This document shows, piece by piece, positions 17,963 through 27,528 of a stretch of DNA of 64,000 nucleotides. The stretch is from Hyphomonas sp. L-53-1-40 (GTDB lineage: Bacteria > Pseudomonadota > Alphaproteobacteria > Caulobacterales > Hyphomonadaceae). The stretch is taken from NCBI RefSeq assembly GCF_000682775.1, contig NZ_AWFI01000015.1, positions 1 through 64,000 of the forward strand, written 5' to 3'. The position numbers and the translations under genes were made by a program. How positions within the stretch are numbered: position 1 is the stretch's first letter; each line of letters opens with the position of its first letter. Under the pieces are notes generated by a model, which was not told where the DNA came from, searched no databases, and worked only from the letters and a program-made list of their open reading frames with translations.

Positions 17963-18712
17963 ATGACTCTTTCCCGCCACGATCTGTTTGACGATGTTGC
18001 CGTACGCCTCGATGGTGTTTCGCTGCGCTATGACACGTCAGAGGATATCCTTAGCGGGATTGATCTGGTCCTGAAACCCGGATCATTCAGCTTTCTGACG
18101 GGCGCCTCTGGCGCAGGCAAGACCAGCTTGCTGAAGTTGCTTTATCTGGCCCTGAAACCGTCCCGGGGAGAAGTTTCCCTGTTTGGCCGACCGACGAGCC
18201 GTTTGACGCGGGACCAGCTGTCGGCATTGCGTCGCCGGGTTGGTGTTGTTTTCCAGGAGTTTCGCCTGCTGGACCATTTGACCGCATATGAGAATGTTGC
18301 ATTGCCACTGCGGGTATTGGGCCGGAAAGAGTCGACCTATCGCAGCGATGTCGAGGAACTGCTGGCCTGGGTCGGGCTTGGCGAGCGGATGCATGCGCGG
18401 CCGACCACGCTTTCGGGCGGCGAACAGCAGCGCGTGGCCATCGCCCGCGCCGTGGTGACCCAGCCGGACATCCTGATTGCGGACGAGCCGACGGGCAATG
18501 TCGACCCGGAGATGGGCTCGCGCCTGATGCGGCTGTTCCTTGAGCTGAACAAGCGCCGGGCTACGACGGTGATTATCGCGACCCACGATCTGGGACTTGT
18601 GCGGCAGGTTGAGGCGCCAGTGTTTCGCCTGCAGCACGGCCTGCTGGTACAGGATGTGGAATATGGACCGGCCGCACGACGGCGGACGGACATTTCCAAG
18701 GCGGTGGAATAG
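17963..18712 (+). CDS. ftsE: Cell division ATP-binding protein FtsE
   Basis: This 249-residue ABC ATPase has Walker A GASGAGKT at residues 47-54, the signature LSGGEQQRVAIARA, Walker B ILIADEPTGNVD and the H-loop IIATHD. With FtsX it transmits cytoplasmic ATP hydrolysis across the membrane to activate peptidoglycan amidases during division. ftsX follows after two bases, so the two are co-translated. Confidence 0.95.
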   Translation: MTLSRHDLFDDVAVRLDGVSLRYDTSEDILSGIDLVLKPGSFSFLTGASGAGKTSLLKLLYLALKPSRGEVSLFGRPTSRLTRDQLSALRRRVGVVFQEFRLLDHLTAYENVALPLRVLGRKESTYRSDVEELLAWVGLGERMHARPTTLSGGEQQRVAIARAVVTQPDILIADEPTGNVDPEMGSRLMRLFLELNKRRATTVIIATHDLGLVRQVEAPVFRLQHGLLVQDVEYGPAARRRTDISKAVE

Positions 18713-18714
18713 GC

Positions 18715-19584
18715 ATGTCGAAGGAAACTCCCCTCCTGCCGCTTGAGGACGCTCGCGAAATGGCCCTGTTCTTCGTGGTTGGTGCGCTGTGCTTTCTTGC
18801 GGCGCTGGCGACGCTGTCAGCGAAGTCGACCTATGGTGCGGCGCGCAGCTGGACGGCAGAAGTCGAAGGCGAGCTGACCGTGTCGCTGCCGGATGCTGAC
18901 CGGCGCGGCGCAGAAGCCGCGCGAAAGCTGATCGAGTCGACCGATGGAATACGTGAAGCGCGCTTGTTGTCGAAAGCGGAAATTGACGCGCTGCTGGAGC
19001 CGAATTTTGGTAGCCGGGGCTTGCCGGAAAGCCTGCCCCTGCCACAGCTGATCGCGGTCACCGCCGAGCCGGATGTGGAGTTCATCGGGCCAACACTTGA
19101 GCGCCGTCTCACCGAGGCGGGATTTGTAAACGCTGTGGACGAGCATGCCGATTGGGCCGGAGATGTTCGACGCATGCTGGCGATTGCCCGACTGGTGGCA
19201 CTGACGGCTGTCGCGCTTCTGGCATCAACGGCGGTCGCCGTGATCGCCTTTGCAACACATGCCGCGTTGCTGGCGCGTCGGGATATTGTCGATGTGCTGC
19301 ATCTGGCAGGCGCGCGGGATCGGTACATTGCCGGCCTGTTCGAGCGACGCTTCTGGTTGCTCGGCATTCGGGCGGGGGCAGTAGGAGCCTTGCTCGCCCT
19401 CGGCGCGGCAGCGGCGATGATATTTGCGGTCCATTCCAGCGGGGCGCGAACTGGCCTGCTGCCTGAGCTGAGCCTGGATTTCCTGGACCTGATCATTCTG
19501 ATCCTGACGCCGCTGATTGCGGGGCTTGCTGCGCGCCTCGCAGCACGTGTAACTGTCATCCGTTCTCTGAAGAGTGTCATGTGA
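18715..19584 (+). CDS. ftsX: Cell division protein FtsX (permease)
   Basis: This 289-residue membrane partner of FtsE has one hydrophobic segment near the N-terminus (FFVVGALCFLAALATL), a periplasmic domain (about 45-155) and three further membrane segments at the C-terminal half. The periplasmic domain is expected to contact an amidase activator. Its stop overlaps the GTG start of the next gene by four bases. Confidence 0.93.
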   Translation: MSKETPLLPLEDAREMALFFVVGALCFLAALATLSAKSTYGAARSWTAEVEGELTVSLPDADRRGAEAARKLIESTDGIREARLLSKAEIDALLEPNFGSRGLPESLPLPQLIAVTAEPDVEFIGPTLERRLTEAGFVNAVDEHADWAGDVRRMLAIARLVALTAVALLASTAVAVIAFATHAALLARRDIVDVLHLAGARDRYIAGLFERRFWLLGIRAGAVGALLALGAAAAMIFAVHSSGARTGLLPELSLDFLDLIILILTPLIAGLAARLAARVTVIRSLKSVM

Positions 19585-20171
19585 GCGGTGAAAAACGACT
19601 GAAGAAACGACGTACCGGCGTGGTGCCGGCGATCGGAGTGGCGGTGCTGCTGTTGGCGGCGCTGGACTTTGTGCTGTTTGCGAACCGCGCCGCGAAGGCT
19701 GACCATTCACCAGAAGTCACTGGCGATGCGATCGTAGCGCTGACAGGAGGATCCGGCCTGCGCATTGCTGCGGGCGTGGAACTGGTAACGCGGGGTCGTG
19801 GCGCGCGGTTGCTCATTTCAGGCGTGAACCCGGATGTGCCTGTGGAGGATTTGATCACACTGGCGGGGGGCGCCGCCGATGTGTGGGCGTGCTGCGTGGA
19901 TATTGGCTATGTTGCTGAATCTACGCGGGGCAATGCCGAGGAAACCGCCGTCTGGGCATATGAGCGCGACTACAAGAAGCTGATCATCGTGACATCTGAC
20001 TATCACATGCCGCGCAGCCTGATCGTATTGCAAAAGTCGATGCCTGATATCGAGTTGGTTGCGTGGCCTGTGCGCACGGTGAATGATCCTGCTTCAATTT
20101 GGAGCGATCCTGATTCCTTTCGTGGCGTATTCCTCGAATGGGCGAAGTGGCGCGTGACGACGTTCGAATGA
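19581..20171 (+). CDS. YdcF/DUF218 family protein
   Basis: This 196-residue protein has one N-terminal membrane segment and a DUF218 domain, with AIVALTGGSGLRIAAGVEL, AESTRGNAEETAVWAYE and IIVTSDYHMPRSLIVLQ. Members such as SanA and ElyC affect envelope integrity and lipid-carrier use. It starts at GTG within the ftsX stop (GTGA), which indicates translational coupling. The link with ftsEX and plsC fits an envelope role. Confidence 0.88.
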   Translation: MSGEKRLKKRRTGVVPAIGVAVLLLAALDFVLFANRAAKADHSPEVTGDAIVALTGGSGLRIAAGVELVTRGRGARLLISGVNPDVPVEDLITLAGGAADVWACCVDIGYVAESTRGNAEETAVWAYERDYKKLIIVTSDYHMPRSLIVLQKSMPDIELVAWPVRTVNDPASIWSDPDSFRGVFLEWAKWRVTTFE

Positions 20172-20190
20172 CCGGTTATCTGGTAGCGCA

Positions 20191-20931
20191 ATGATGATGT
20201 TTCGTTCGATTCTGTTCGTAATTTGGATGTACGGCCTGATGGCCGTTCTGGGCCTGCTGGCCCTGCCGGCATTGCTGTTGCCGAAATCGGTGACGTTCTG
20301 GGCGATCAGCTTGTATGCGCGTGGCCTGATCTGGGGGCTGAAGGTGATTTGTGGCATCCGCGTGGAAATACGCGGACGCCAGAACATGCCGCGTGGCACG
20401 GTGCTTTATGCGGGCAAGCACAATTGCATGCTGGACGTGTTTGTTCCTTTTCTCGTGATGCCTGCGCCCGCGATCATCCTGAAACAGGAATTGCTCTGGT
20501 ATCCGTTCCTCGGCTGGTACGCGCTGAAGGCGGCGATGATCCCGATTGACCGAGCGGGGAATACGAGAACGCTGAAGAAGATGGTCGCTGCTGCAAGGGG
20601 GCGCGCCGACGATGGTCGCCAGATCGTGATCTTCCCGGAAGGGACACGCACGGTGCCAGGGGCCGAGCCTGCCTATCACGCCGCCGGTATTTCGGCGCTC
20701 GCCAAGGGTATTGAGGCGCCCATCCTGCCGGTGGCGACAAATGCAGGCCTGTGTTGGCCGGGTCGAGGATTGAAGCGCAACAAGGGGACGATCATCTACG
20801 AGATTCTGCCGCCCATTCCGGCGGGCCTGCCACGCAAGGAATTGATGAGCCGACTGCAATCGGAACTCGAGACCGCATCAGACGCTCTTGTTGCCGAGGG
20901 TCGCACCGTGCAGGGTCGCCTCGCCCGCTAA
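20191..20931 (+). CDS. plsC: 1-acyl-sn-glycerol-3-phosphate acyltransferase family protein
   Basis: This 246-residue membrane acyltransferase has the HX4D catalytic motif (KHNCMLDVF, His77 and Asp82), an IPIDRAGN segment and the FPEGTR substrate motif. It should acylate lysophosphatidic acid to phosphatidic acid in phospholipid synthesis. Three ATG codons in a row (20191, 20194, 20197) could each be the start. It lies 19 bases after the DUF218 gene. Confidence 0.9.
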   Translation: MMMFRSILFVIWMYGLMAVLGLLALPALLLPKSVTFWAISLYARGLIWGLKVICGIRVEIRGRQNMPRGTVLYAGKHNCMLDVFVPFLVMPAPAIILKQELLWYPFLGWYALKAAMIPIDRAGNTRTLKKMVAAARGRADDGRQIVIFPEGTRTVPGAEPAYHAAGISALAKGIEAPILPVATNAGLCWPGRGLKRNKGTIIYEILPPIPAGLPRKELMSRLQSELETASDALVAEGRTVQGRLAR

Positions 20932-20950
20932 CTCGCTTCAGGACACGTCA

Positions 20951-21970
20951 ATGGTCGAGCCCTCTACCACCCGGAAAAAATCTCGGTTCTGGCTCTATGC
21001 GCCATTTGTCCTGCTGCTGATCCTCGTCGGCGCGTGGACAGCCTATTGGTTCATTGCGAAAGGCCAAATCGACAAAGGCATTGATGAATGGATAGCGGCT
21101 GAACGTGCCAATGGCGCTGAGCTTGAGTATTCCTCCAAGTCGCTGGGCGGGTTTCCCTATCGGTTCGAGCTGGTCGTGAACGATCCGACCTACCAGCCGG
21201 CCGGTGCACCCCGCTGGGAAGGTGAGCAATTGCGCCTCGTTATGCAGCCTTGGAACTGGCAGCATGTCATCGCATATTCGCCGGGCCGGAACCTACTGAC
21301 GGAGGCAGGCGGACTTCGTCAGACCGTGACACTGGACAAGACATCCGCCGCCAGCCTCTCCTGGAACAGCGACACAATTGAGCGCATCGGCCTGCAAATG
21401 GGCAATGCGACTGCGCTGATTGACGGTGAGACCTATGCGACGACCGGGTTTTCCCTGAACCTGAAACCGCGCGAAGGCGCAGAAGATGATTTGATGATCG
21501 CCCTGCAATGGGACCGACTGACCATCAATGCGGCCCCGGCAGGTGCAGAGTTTCTTGGCGACACGATTGGACCATCACGCCTGATCGGCGAAGTGCGCAG
21601 CTTCTTTCCGGCCTGGATTCGCAGCGGCGGCGATCCGCAACGCTTCCATCGCGCGCTCGTGCAGGAAGATGGCGCAGTCGAAATTGCGCAAGGTCTGCTT
21701 GATTGGGGCCCGCTGGATCTCGGCGTAAAGGGCGATATCAAGTTCGATGACGGCCTGGCGCATGGCTCTCTAGGGATGCGGATAGAAAGCGCGGACGAGT
21801 TGCGCGACGCGCTGGGCGCCTCTGGCCAGTTGGGACAGCAGGAAAATGCCATGCTGACCATGCTGGAAACCTCATCTGCGGATGGCGGCTTCCTGACCTT
21901 CACCATCAAGGACAGTGAAGTGAGGATGGGGCTGATCCCGGTCGGCACACTGCCAGAGCCGGGATATTGA
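20951..21970 (+). CDS. DUF2125 family membrane-anchored protein
   Basis: This 339-residue protein has one N-terminal transmembrane helix (FVLLLILVGAWTAYWFI) and a large extracytoplasmic domain typical of DUF2125 (SLGGFPYRFELVVNDPTY, then APRWEGEQLRLVMQPWNWQH). Its function is unknown. The ATG at 20951 was chosen. A longer frame would begin inside plsC. It is in the ftsE-to-alkA run, and its stop overlaps the next start (TTGA). Confidence 0.85.
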   Translation: MVEPSTTRKKSRFWLYAPFVLLLILVGAWTAYWFIAKGQIDKGIDEWIAAERANGAELEYSSKSLGGFPYRFELVVNDPTYQPAGAPRWEGEQLRLVMQPWNWQHVIAYSPGRNLLTEAGGLRQTVTLDKTSAASLSWNSDTIERIGLQMGNATALIDGETYATTGFSLNLKPREGAEDDLMIALQWDRLTINAAPAGAEFLGDTIGPSRLIGEVRSFFPAWIRSGGDPQRFHRALVQEDGAVEIAQGLLDWGPLDLGVKGDIKFDDGLAHGSLGMRIESADELRDALGASGQLGQQENAMLTMLETSSADGGFLTFTIKDSEVRMGLIPVGTLPEPGY

Positions 21971-22614
21971 CGGCGCCCTCGCGGCGGGTGCTGGGTGCGG
22001 CCTGCGAGACACTGACCGCTGCAGATCCCGCACTGGCGAGAGCCTATGACGAACTGGGTGTTCCCGAATGGCGGGTGGGTGAGCCCTGCTATGCGGCGCT
22101 TTGCCGGCTGATTTCCTATCAACAACTCTCTACCACGGCTGCCGGCAGAATCTGGGAACGCACCCAGGCGATGTTTGGCGAGGTGACACCGGAAGCCGTT
22201 CTGGCTGCGGATCCCGAAGATATTCGGGCGTGTGGCATGTCCCGCCCCAAGGTTCGGCACATGATCTCGATTGCCGACGCCATGACCACAGGCAGGCTCG
22301 ATCTTGAGCGTGTTTGCACGTCTGATCTGGATGTTGCGCGCAAGGAATTGGTCTCGGTGAAGGGAATCGGCCCGTGGACTGCGGAATTGTTCCTGCTCTA
22401 TTCGGTCGGCGCGATGGACGCTTTCCCGGTGGGTGATGTTGGCTTGATGGAAGCGCACAAACTGCTTCTGGAGGTCGAAACCCGTATGGAAATCAAGGAA
22501 TTCACCGCGCATGCCGAGTGCTGGCGACCCTATCGTGGCGTGGCGGCACATCTGCTCTGGGGATGGATCAACGACCGGCGCACCAAGGCGGCCCAGCCGA
22601 GCCCTCAGGTCTGA
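21967..22614 (+). CDS. DNA-3-methyladenine glycosylase II (HhH-GPD)
   Basis: This 215-residue base-excision repair glycosylase resembles AlkA. It has LISYQQLSTTAAGRIW, the helix-hairpin-helix VSVKGIGPWTAELFLLYS and the catalytic aspartate in PVGDVGLM. It should remove alkylated purines from DNA. The start is TTG at 21967, overlapping the previous stop by four bases. No later ATG keeps the conserved N-terminal region. Confidence 0.9.
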   Translation: MTAPSRRVLGAACETLTAADPALARAYDELGVPEWRVGEPCYAALCRLISYQQLSTTAAGRIWERTQAMFGEVTPEAVLAADPEDIRACGMSRPKVRHMISIADAMTTGRLDLERVCTSDLDVARKELVSVKGIGPWTAELFLLYSVGAMDAFPVGDVGLMEAHKLLLEVETRMEIKEFTAHAECWRPYRGVAAHLLWGWINDRRTKAAQPSPQV

Positions 22615-22648
22615 CCATCTGGACAGCGTTGCAAAACACCGCAACTGT

Positions 22649-22663
22649 CATAATCTCATTATG
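22649..22663. promoter_or_regulatory. Short perfect inverted repeat before the HNH gene
   Basis: CATAAT and ATTATG are reverse complements separated by CTC. The site lies about 92 bases before the HNH nuclease start, in an AT-rich patch that may be its promoter. It may be an operator or simply a -10 region. Nothing links it to a regulator. Confidence 0.3.
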
Positions 22664-22754
22664 TGAATCACCTAAAGCAGGGGCGAGACGAAAAGGAGCT
22701 ACGCCTTCAGTCGGTTCAAACAGACATACCTTCTCAGTGTCATGGCGGTGACCC

Positions 22755-23318
22755 ATGGCTGAGATCATTTCGGCCCCCCCGAGCGGCCGGCCCGCTCTGG
22801 TATTGAACGCTGATTTTCGGCCGCTCTCTTACTATCCCCTCTCTTTGTGGCCCTGGCAGGAAGTGGTGAAAGCCGTGTTCCTCGACCGTGTCGATATCAT
22901 CGCGGAATATGATTATGTTGTCCGCAGCCCGAGCACGGAGTTCCGCCTGCCAAGCGTTATCGCGTTAAGGGATTTTGTCCGGCAGGACCGCCCGCCGGCC
23001 TTTACCCGGTTCAATGTCTTCCTGCGCGACGGTTTTGAGTGCGCTTATTGCGGCACGTCAGAGCATCTGACCTTCGACCATGTCATCCCACGCTCCAAGG
23101 GCGGGCGCACGACATGGGAAAACATCGTCGCCGCCTGCAGCCCCTGCAATCTCCGCAAGGGCGGCAAATTGCTCAAGCATACCGACATGCAGCTGATGCG
23201 GCCCCCGGCGCGGCCGAACAATTACCAGCTGCAGGAGATTGGCCGGAAATTCCCGCCGAACCACCTGCATGAGACGTGGATGGATTATCTGTATTGGGAC
23301 ATCGAACTGGAAGGCTGA
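22755..23318 (+). CDS. HNH endonuclease family protein
   Basis: This 187-residue protein has an HNH domain with a zinc-binding pair of CxxC (CAYC, CSPC) around the catalytic HLTFDHVIPRSKGGRTTWEN segment. The family is widespread and single-copy in many bacteria, with unknown physiological substrate. The N-terminal 80 residues (VLNADFRPLSYYPLSLWPW) are conserved within this chromosomal family rather than the homing-endonuclease types. No mobile element surrounds it. Confidence 0.88.
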   Translation: MAEIISAPPSGRPALVLNADFRPLSYYPLSLWPWQEVVKAVFLDRVDIIAEYDYVVRSPSTEFRLPSVIALRDFVRQDRPPAFTRFNVFLRDGFECAYCGTSEHLTFDHVIPRSKGGRTTWENIVAACSPCNLRKGGKLLKHTDMQLMRPPARPNNYQLQEIGRKFPPNHLHETWMDYLYWDIELEG

Positions 23319-23327
23319 CCCAAGGGG

Positions 23328-24731
23328 TCAGCGCCAGTCATAGGCAAGGCGCGCCTGTTCTATATGGTCGAGCTTTGCGTGTAACGCGGACCAGTCGTCC
23401 GACTCGGCGATGGGCGCCCAGACGGCCTCGACTTCATCGATCACCAGGCTGACCGGGGCAGGGGCCTGAAAGTAGGCATGCTGAAGGCGTTCGGGCCGGA
23501 CCGGGCTACGAGCGACCAGCGCGTCTCGCACAGGCGAAAATCGTTCTTCGTTATAGAGCGCTGCCTGGGGGGAGGCGACGGCCCGTGAGGTGCTTTCATG
23601 ACCGCCAAACCAGTCGAAGAAGGTTTGCGGCCAGCTCGCACCTGTCTCGGTCATCCACGCGTAGAATGCCTGCAGGAACTCCGTATCCGCATCAGGATCA
23701 CCTAATGGTACAATGCCGAGCATGGCATGAGTGTGAGAAATGAAGCTTTCCTGATAGGCGCGTTCATAAGGCTTGAGACCAGTGGCGAGGTCTTCCGCCC
23801 CAGCGAGGGGCAAGAGGGCGGAGGCGAGTTGTTGGAGTGCCCATCCACCCTGCAGGGGTTGGCGCCCGAAACGGTACAGACCCTGCTGGTCGAAATAGGC
23901 GGCGGTGAAGTTCGGATCGGAAATCGGCAGGAACCGCCACGGACCGAAATCGAATGTCTCGCCTGTAATATTGAAATTGTCCGTATTCATCACGCCATGC
24001 ACGAAACCAGCGGTCATCCATTGCCCGATCATGTGACCGGTCGCGGACGCTATGGCCGAGAGCATGTTTACCGTCTTGCGACTGACATCCTCATCCTTCG
24101 CCAGAGGATGGAAGTTCGTCACCACATAGTCGACGAGCCGGGCCAGATCATCTGGCTGTTCGAGATAGGCGAGGCGCTGGAAGCTGCCGAAGCGGATGTG
24201 ACTGTGTGACAGGCGAGTGAGTACGGCAGAGCGAGTCGGGGAGGGTTCATCGTTCCGGGACAGCTGTTCGCCGGTCTCTATGAGGGCGAACGGCTTGGAG
24301 GTGTTTACGCCAAGGGCTTCGAGGTAATTCGCGGCAAGAATCTCGCGCACGCCACCCTTCAGTGTCAGGCGGCCATCGCCTTGGCGACTCCATGGCGTCT
24401 GACCAGACCCCTTCGTGCCTAGATCGAGCAGGCGTGAGTCCGTGTCGCGGACCTGTGCAAACAGGAAGCCGCGTCCATCGCCCAACTGCGGATTGTAGGT
24501 GCCGAACTGGTGGCCATGATAGCGCAGGGCGAGGGGCTGTTGCAGATTTTCGGGCAGGGGCGTGAACTGGCCGAAATGGGTGGCTTGATCAGCCGCATCC
24601 AGATCGCCCAGACCTACCTCGTTAGCCCAACGCGTGTTCCAGTACCGTACTGAATGTTTCGGGAAATCCGCAGAATCGACGGGATCGCCTATAAAGTTGG
24701 CTATGGCGAGAATGGGGGGTGTCTGGGTCAT
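23328..24731 (-). CDS. selO: SelO/YdiU family protein adenylyltransferase
   Basis: This 467-residue pseudokinase-fold enzyme transfers AMP from ATP to protein side chains, and its known targets are redox-related. Typical segments are YHGHQFGTYNPQLGDGRG, GTKGSGQTPWSRQGDGRLTL, ALIETGEQLSRNDEP and a HGVMNTDNFNITGETFDFG active-site loop with the metal-binding Asn and Asp. The length is close to the family's usual 480. It converges on the HNH gene. Confidence 0.93.
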   Translation of the reverse strand: MTQTPPILAIANFIGDPVDSADFPKHSVRYWNTRWANEVGLGDLDAADQATHFGQFTPLPENLQQPLALRYHGHQFGTYNPQLGDGRGFLFAQVRDTDSRLLDLGTKGSGQTPWSRQGDGRLTLKGGVREILAANYLEALGVNTSKPFALIETGEQLSRNDEPSPTRSAVLTRLSHSHIRFGSFQRLAYLEQPDDLARLVDYVVTNFHPLAKDEDVSRKTVNMLSAIASATGHMIGQWMTAGFVHGVMNTDNFNITGETFDFGPWRFLPISDPNFTAAYFDQQGLYRFGRQPLQGGWALQQLASALLPLAGAEDLATGLKPYERAYQESFISHTHAMLGIVPLGDPDADTEFLQAFYAWMTETGASWPQTFFDWFGGHESTSRAVASPQAALYNEERFSPVRDALVARSPVRPERLQHAYFQAPAPVSLVIDEVEAVWAPIAESDDWSALHAKLDHIEQARLAYDWR

Positions 24732-24757
24732 GCGCTCTCACATAGGGCCTGAATGAA

Positions 24758-24786
24758 GAAAGGGCGACCCGCCGGGCCGCCCTTTC
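24758..24786 (-). terminator. Terminator-like hairpin after the 24.8-kb TonB receptor
   Basis: GAAAGGGCG (24758-24766) pairs perfectly with CGCCCTTTC (24778-24786) over an 11-base loop. Reading the minus strand it follows the receptor stop by about 25 bases, and a T-rich stretch comes after it, so it fits termination before selO. Confidence 0.75.
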
Positions 24787-24810
24787 CGAAAAGATTGAGA
24801 AGAACTGATC

Positions 24811-27147
24811 CTAGTATTCGTAGGTCAGTTCGAGGCCAACAAGGCGACCTTTCTTGAGCGGGGAGAACGTACCACCGGCCGGAAGGGCCTGGTAAGTATA
24901 GTTCACACCGGTCGAGAGCGGGCCCGGGAAGGGAAGCTGGGTGTCGTTACCCGCCTGAACTTCGTCGAGCAGGTTCTTGCCGTAGATCGATGCAGCAAGG
25001 CCGTCGACAGGCGTTTCCCATGTCAGGTTCGCGTCCAGCATGTTGGCCGACTGAACCCAGCCGAAGTTGCTGTCTGTATACGCGATGCGATCGCGATACT
25101 GGTAGTTCACCTGGCCGATGAGCGCACCGGAATCACCCAGATCGACATCCTTGATCAGGCCGACGCCCCAAGTTGCCTGTGGCACGCGTGGAAGGTCGAG
25201 TGCGAGATCGCTGTCACCAACAACACCGTCCGCATCGAGATCGAAGAACACGTCATCATAGGACGCATCGATCATGCCGACATTGAACGTGGCGAGCCAG
25301 GAGTCTGCGAAGGCAACTCGGCCATCCACTTCAACGCCCGTGATGGACGCATCGGCAGTGTTGATGATGTTCTGGACCACGCCGGATGAACCAGCGGTGT
25401 TGACCTCACGCTGCATGTTCTGGATTTCCGTGTGGAACACGGCACCGTTGACTTGGATACGACCGTCTTCACTGCTGGTCTTGAAACCAACTTCGAAGGC
25501 GTCGACTTCTTCCTCATCAAATCCGAAATCGCCGGTCTCGGCCACGAACTGGTAGAAGATCGGGATATCGGTGATCCGGAAGTTGTAGCCACCGGAGCGG
25601 AAGCCTTTGGTGTAGTGACCATAGGTCTGCAGATTGTCGTTCCAGAAATACTGCACGCCGACTTTCGGAGTCCAGTTCGACCATTCATTGCTGTCGCTGA
25701 AACCGTTCGGCTCCTGTGCGGCACCGCCGGTGATCAAGGAGATCAGCGCGTTGGTGCCATCCGGCGAACAGGTGCCGCTGACGACAGAGCATTCGCCGCG
25801 TGGGCGGATGTAGACGACGTCTGCGTCTTTCTCTTCGTTGGAATAGCGAAGGCCGACAGTACCAACCAACTTGTCCGTGAAGGCGTAATCGACGTTGGCG
25901 AATGCGCCCCAGACTGTGTGATCCTGACGTCCACCACCATAGAAGCCCCACGGAATCGATGCCGGCAGGGTTGCCGGGCGGGTCGTCGGCAGGTTGCGTG
26001 TTTCAGTGTAGGCGATTTCCTGCTCGAAATAGTACAGGCCTGTCGTCACGTCTGCTTTGCCGAACGTACCGGCATAGCGCAGTTCGTCAGAGATCTGCTC
26101 CTGTGTCAGCTCTGCACCGGAGTGAAAGAGCGTGAACGGGGTCGCGTCAATATCGCCGACTGACTGGGAGTCGTAGTCACGATAGCCAATGATGTTGGTG
26201 ATCCGGCCGTTGCCGAAATCGACATCATAGTCGGTGCGAAGGGAGCCGAAGATGGTTTCGGATTCCGCCAGACCTGGCTCGTCGATCGAGAAATCAAACG
26301 TGTCACGGTCGAAATAGGACCGGTTCTGGCCCGACGGGCCGTCGCCGCGGCTGTCTGTGTATTCGATCTTGCCGAGGAAGGAGAGACGCTCGGTTGGCGT
26401 GAATTCCAGCGCGCCGCGATAGGTCGCGGTCTGGAGTTCGCCGTGATTGTCACCATTGTACTGGTTCTCGAAGTAGCCGGCATCGCTTGTATAGGAAGCG
26501 CCGATCTTGCCGTTCAGCACGCCTTCAATCAGCGGGCCGGAGACATAACCCTGCACAGTGGCGCTGGCGCCACCACGGTCTTCATCCACAGGGCCATCGA
26601 CCTTGGCACCGAGCTTGTAGGTGAATTCGTCGGTCGGATTGCCTGAGTTGATGACAACCGCACCACCTGTTGTGTTGCGTCCGAAGAGCAGGCCCTGAGG
26701 GCCGCGCAGGATCTCGATGCTGTCCACGTCGAACAGGTCGACGACGACGCCGCTATTCACGCCAAGATAGACACCGTCAACGAAGACACCGACGGCCGGA
26801 TCGATCGATGGGATGGACGAGTTCACGCCCAGACCACGAATGGCGAAGTTCGCCGTGCCGCGTGACGTGCCCACATCATCCAGCGAAACGTTCGGGGATG
26901 AGTAGGACAGGCTTTCCAGCGTCGTGACGTTCAGCGCGTCAAGTGTGTCGGAATTGAAGGCCGTAACCGCGACGGGCACGTCCTGAACATTCTCGACGTC
27001 TTTTTTCTTTGTGGCGGTGACGGTGACCGTTCCAAGGACGCGATCGATTGCCGATTCGCGCTCAGTTTCGGCTTCCTGTGCCTGAGCATTGGTCGCAATT
27101 AGAAGGACGGCAGAAGCCGTCGCAAACAACGATTGTTTGAGATGCAT
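24811..27147 (-). CDS. TonB-dependent receptor
   Basis: This 778-residue outer-membrane receptor has a signal peptide (about 1-23, ending AQAQ). The plug domain has VTVTATKKKDVENVQDVPVA as its TonB-box region, FAIRGLGVNSSIPSIDPAVG and VFVDGVYLG. The barrel ends LVGLELTYEY with a terminal aromatic. It belongs to the group common in Caulobacterales and sphingomonads, whose substrates are often plant- or xenobiotic-derived. The ligand cannot be assigned. A second receptor is divergently transcribed across a 381-base gap. Confidence 0.92.
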   Translation of the reverse strand: MHLKQSLFATASAVLLIATNAQAQEAETERESAIDRVLGTVTVTATKKKDVENVQDVPVAVTAFNSDTLDALNVTTLESLSYSSPNVSLDDVGTSRGTANFAIRGLGVNSSIPSIDPAVGVFVDGVYLGVNSGVVVDLFDVDSIEILRGPQGLLFGRNTTGGAVVINSGNPTDEFTYKLGAKVDGPVDEDRGGASATVQGYVSGPLIEGVLNGKIGASYTSDAGYFENQYNGDNHGELQTATYRGALEFTPTERLSFLGKIEYTDSRGDGPSGQNRSYFDRDTFDFSIDEPGLAESETIFGSLRTDYDVDFGNGRITNIIGYRDYDSQSVGDIDATPFTLFHSGAELTQEQISDELRYAGTFGKADVTTGLYYFEQEIAYTETRNLPTTRPATLPASIPWGFYGGGRQDHTVWGAFANVDYAFTDKLVGTVGLRYSNEEKDADVVYIRPRGECSVVSGTCSPDGTNALISLITGGAAQEPNGFSDSNEWSNWTPKVGVQYFWNDNLQTYGHYTKGFRSGGYNFRITDIPIFYQFVAETGDFGFDEEEVDAFEVGFKTSSEDGRIQVNGAVFHTEIQNMQREVNTAGSSGVVQNIINTADASITGVEVDGRVAFADSWLATFNVGMIDASYDDVFFDLDADGVVGDSDLALDLPRVPQATWGVGLIKDVDLGDSGALIGQVNYQYRDRIAYTDSNFGWVQSANMLDANLTWETPVDGLAASIYGKNLLDEVQAGNDTQLPFPGPLSTGVNYTYQALPAGGTFSPLKKGRLVGLELTYEY

Positions 27148-27528
27148 AGCAGTTTCCTGATTGTAATATTATAGTTCCGGGAGGGTATTTCGGAGCCCGC
27201 TCTTGGCGGCGGGTGCAGTTAAAAATAATCGCTATTTCGATAGATTCAGCCTCAAATAACGAGTCTGTCGGGGATTGTTTTTTACTGTAACATTTGCGCC
27301 ACAATCAGGCCATTTCCGACCTAATATGTTCAGAAATTGTGCAGGTCTGGATCACGCGCCGAAGTAAGACAACGTTGTAATCGTAACTTCCCTTGAGGAA
27401 GCCGCGGCGATTTGTTGCACCGCACAACAAAATTACCCTGTTTCCGTCCGTAAGCGAGCATATGCTGGCTGCGAGTGAGACATGAGCTGAACACTAGATT
27501 CGGCCGCTCACACCACGGGAGGAAGTAT
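27148..27528. promoter_or_regulatory. Divergent control region between two TonB receptors
   Basis: This gap has no gene. It is more AT-rich than its surroundings. It contains a perfect palindrome ACAACGTTGT (27369-27378) and an inverted repeat TTTGTTG (27411-27417)/CAACAAA (27425-27431). The plus-strand receptor has a strong GGGAGGA ribosome-binding site at 27518-27524. The palindromes lie nearer the plus-strand gene and could bind a regulator that is not encoded nearby. Confidence 0.5.

Noticed and set aside
22755..23318. HNH nuclease as a homing endonuclease or mobile element remnant
   Set aside because: It is an intact gene of a widespread chromosomal family, without intron, intein or repeats around it.
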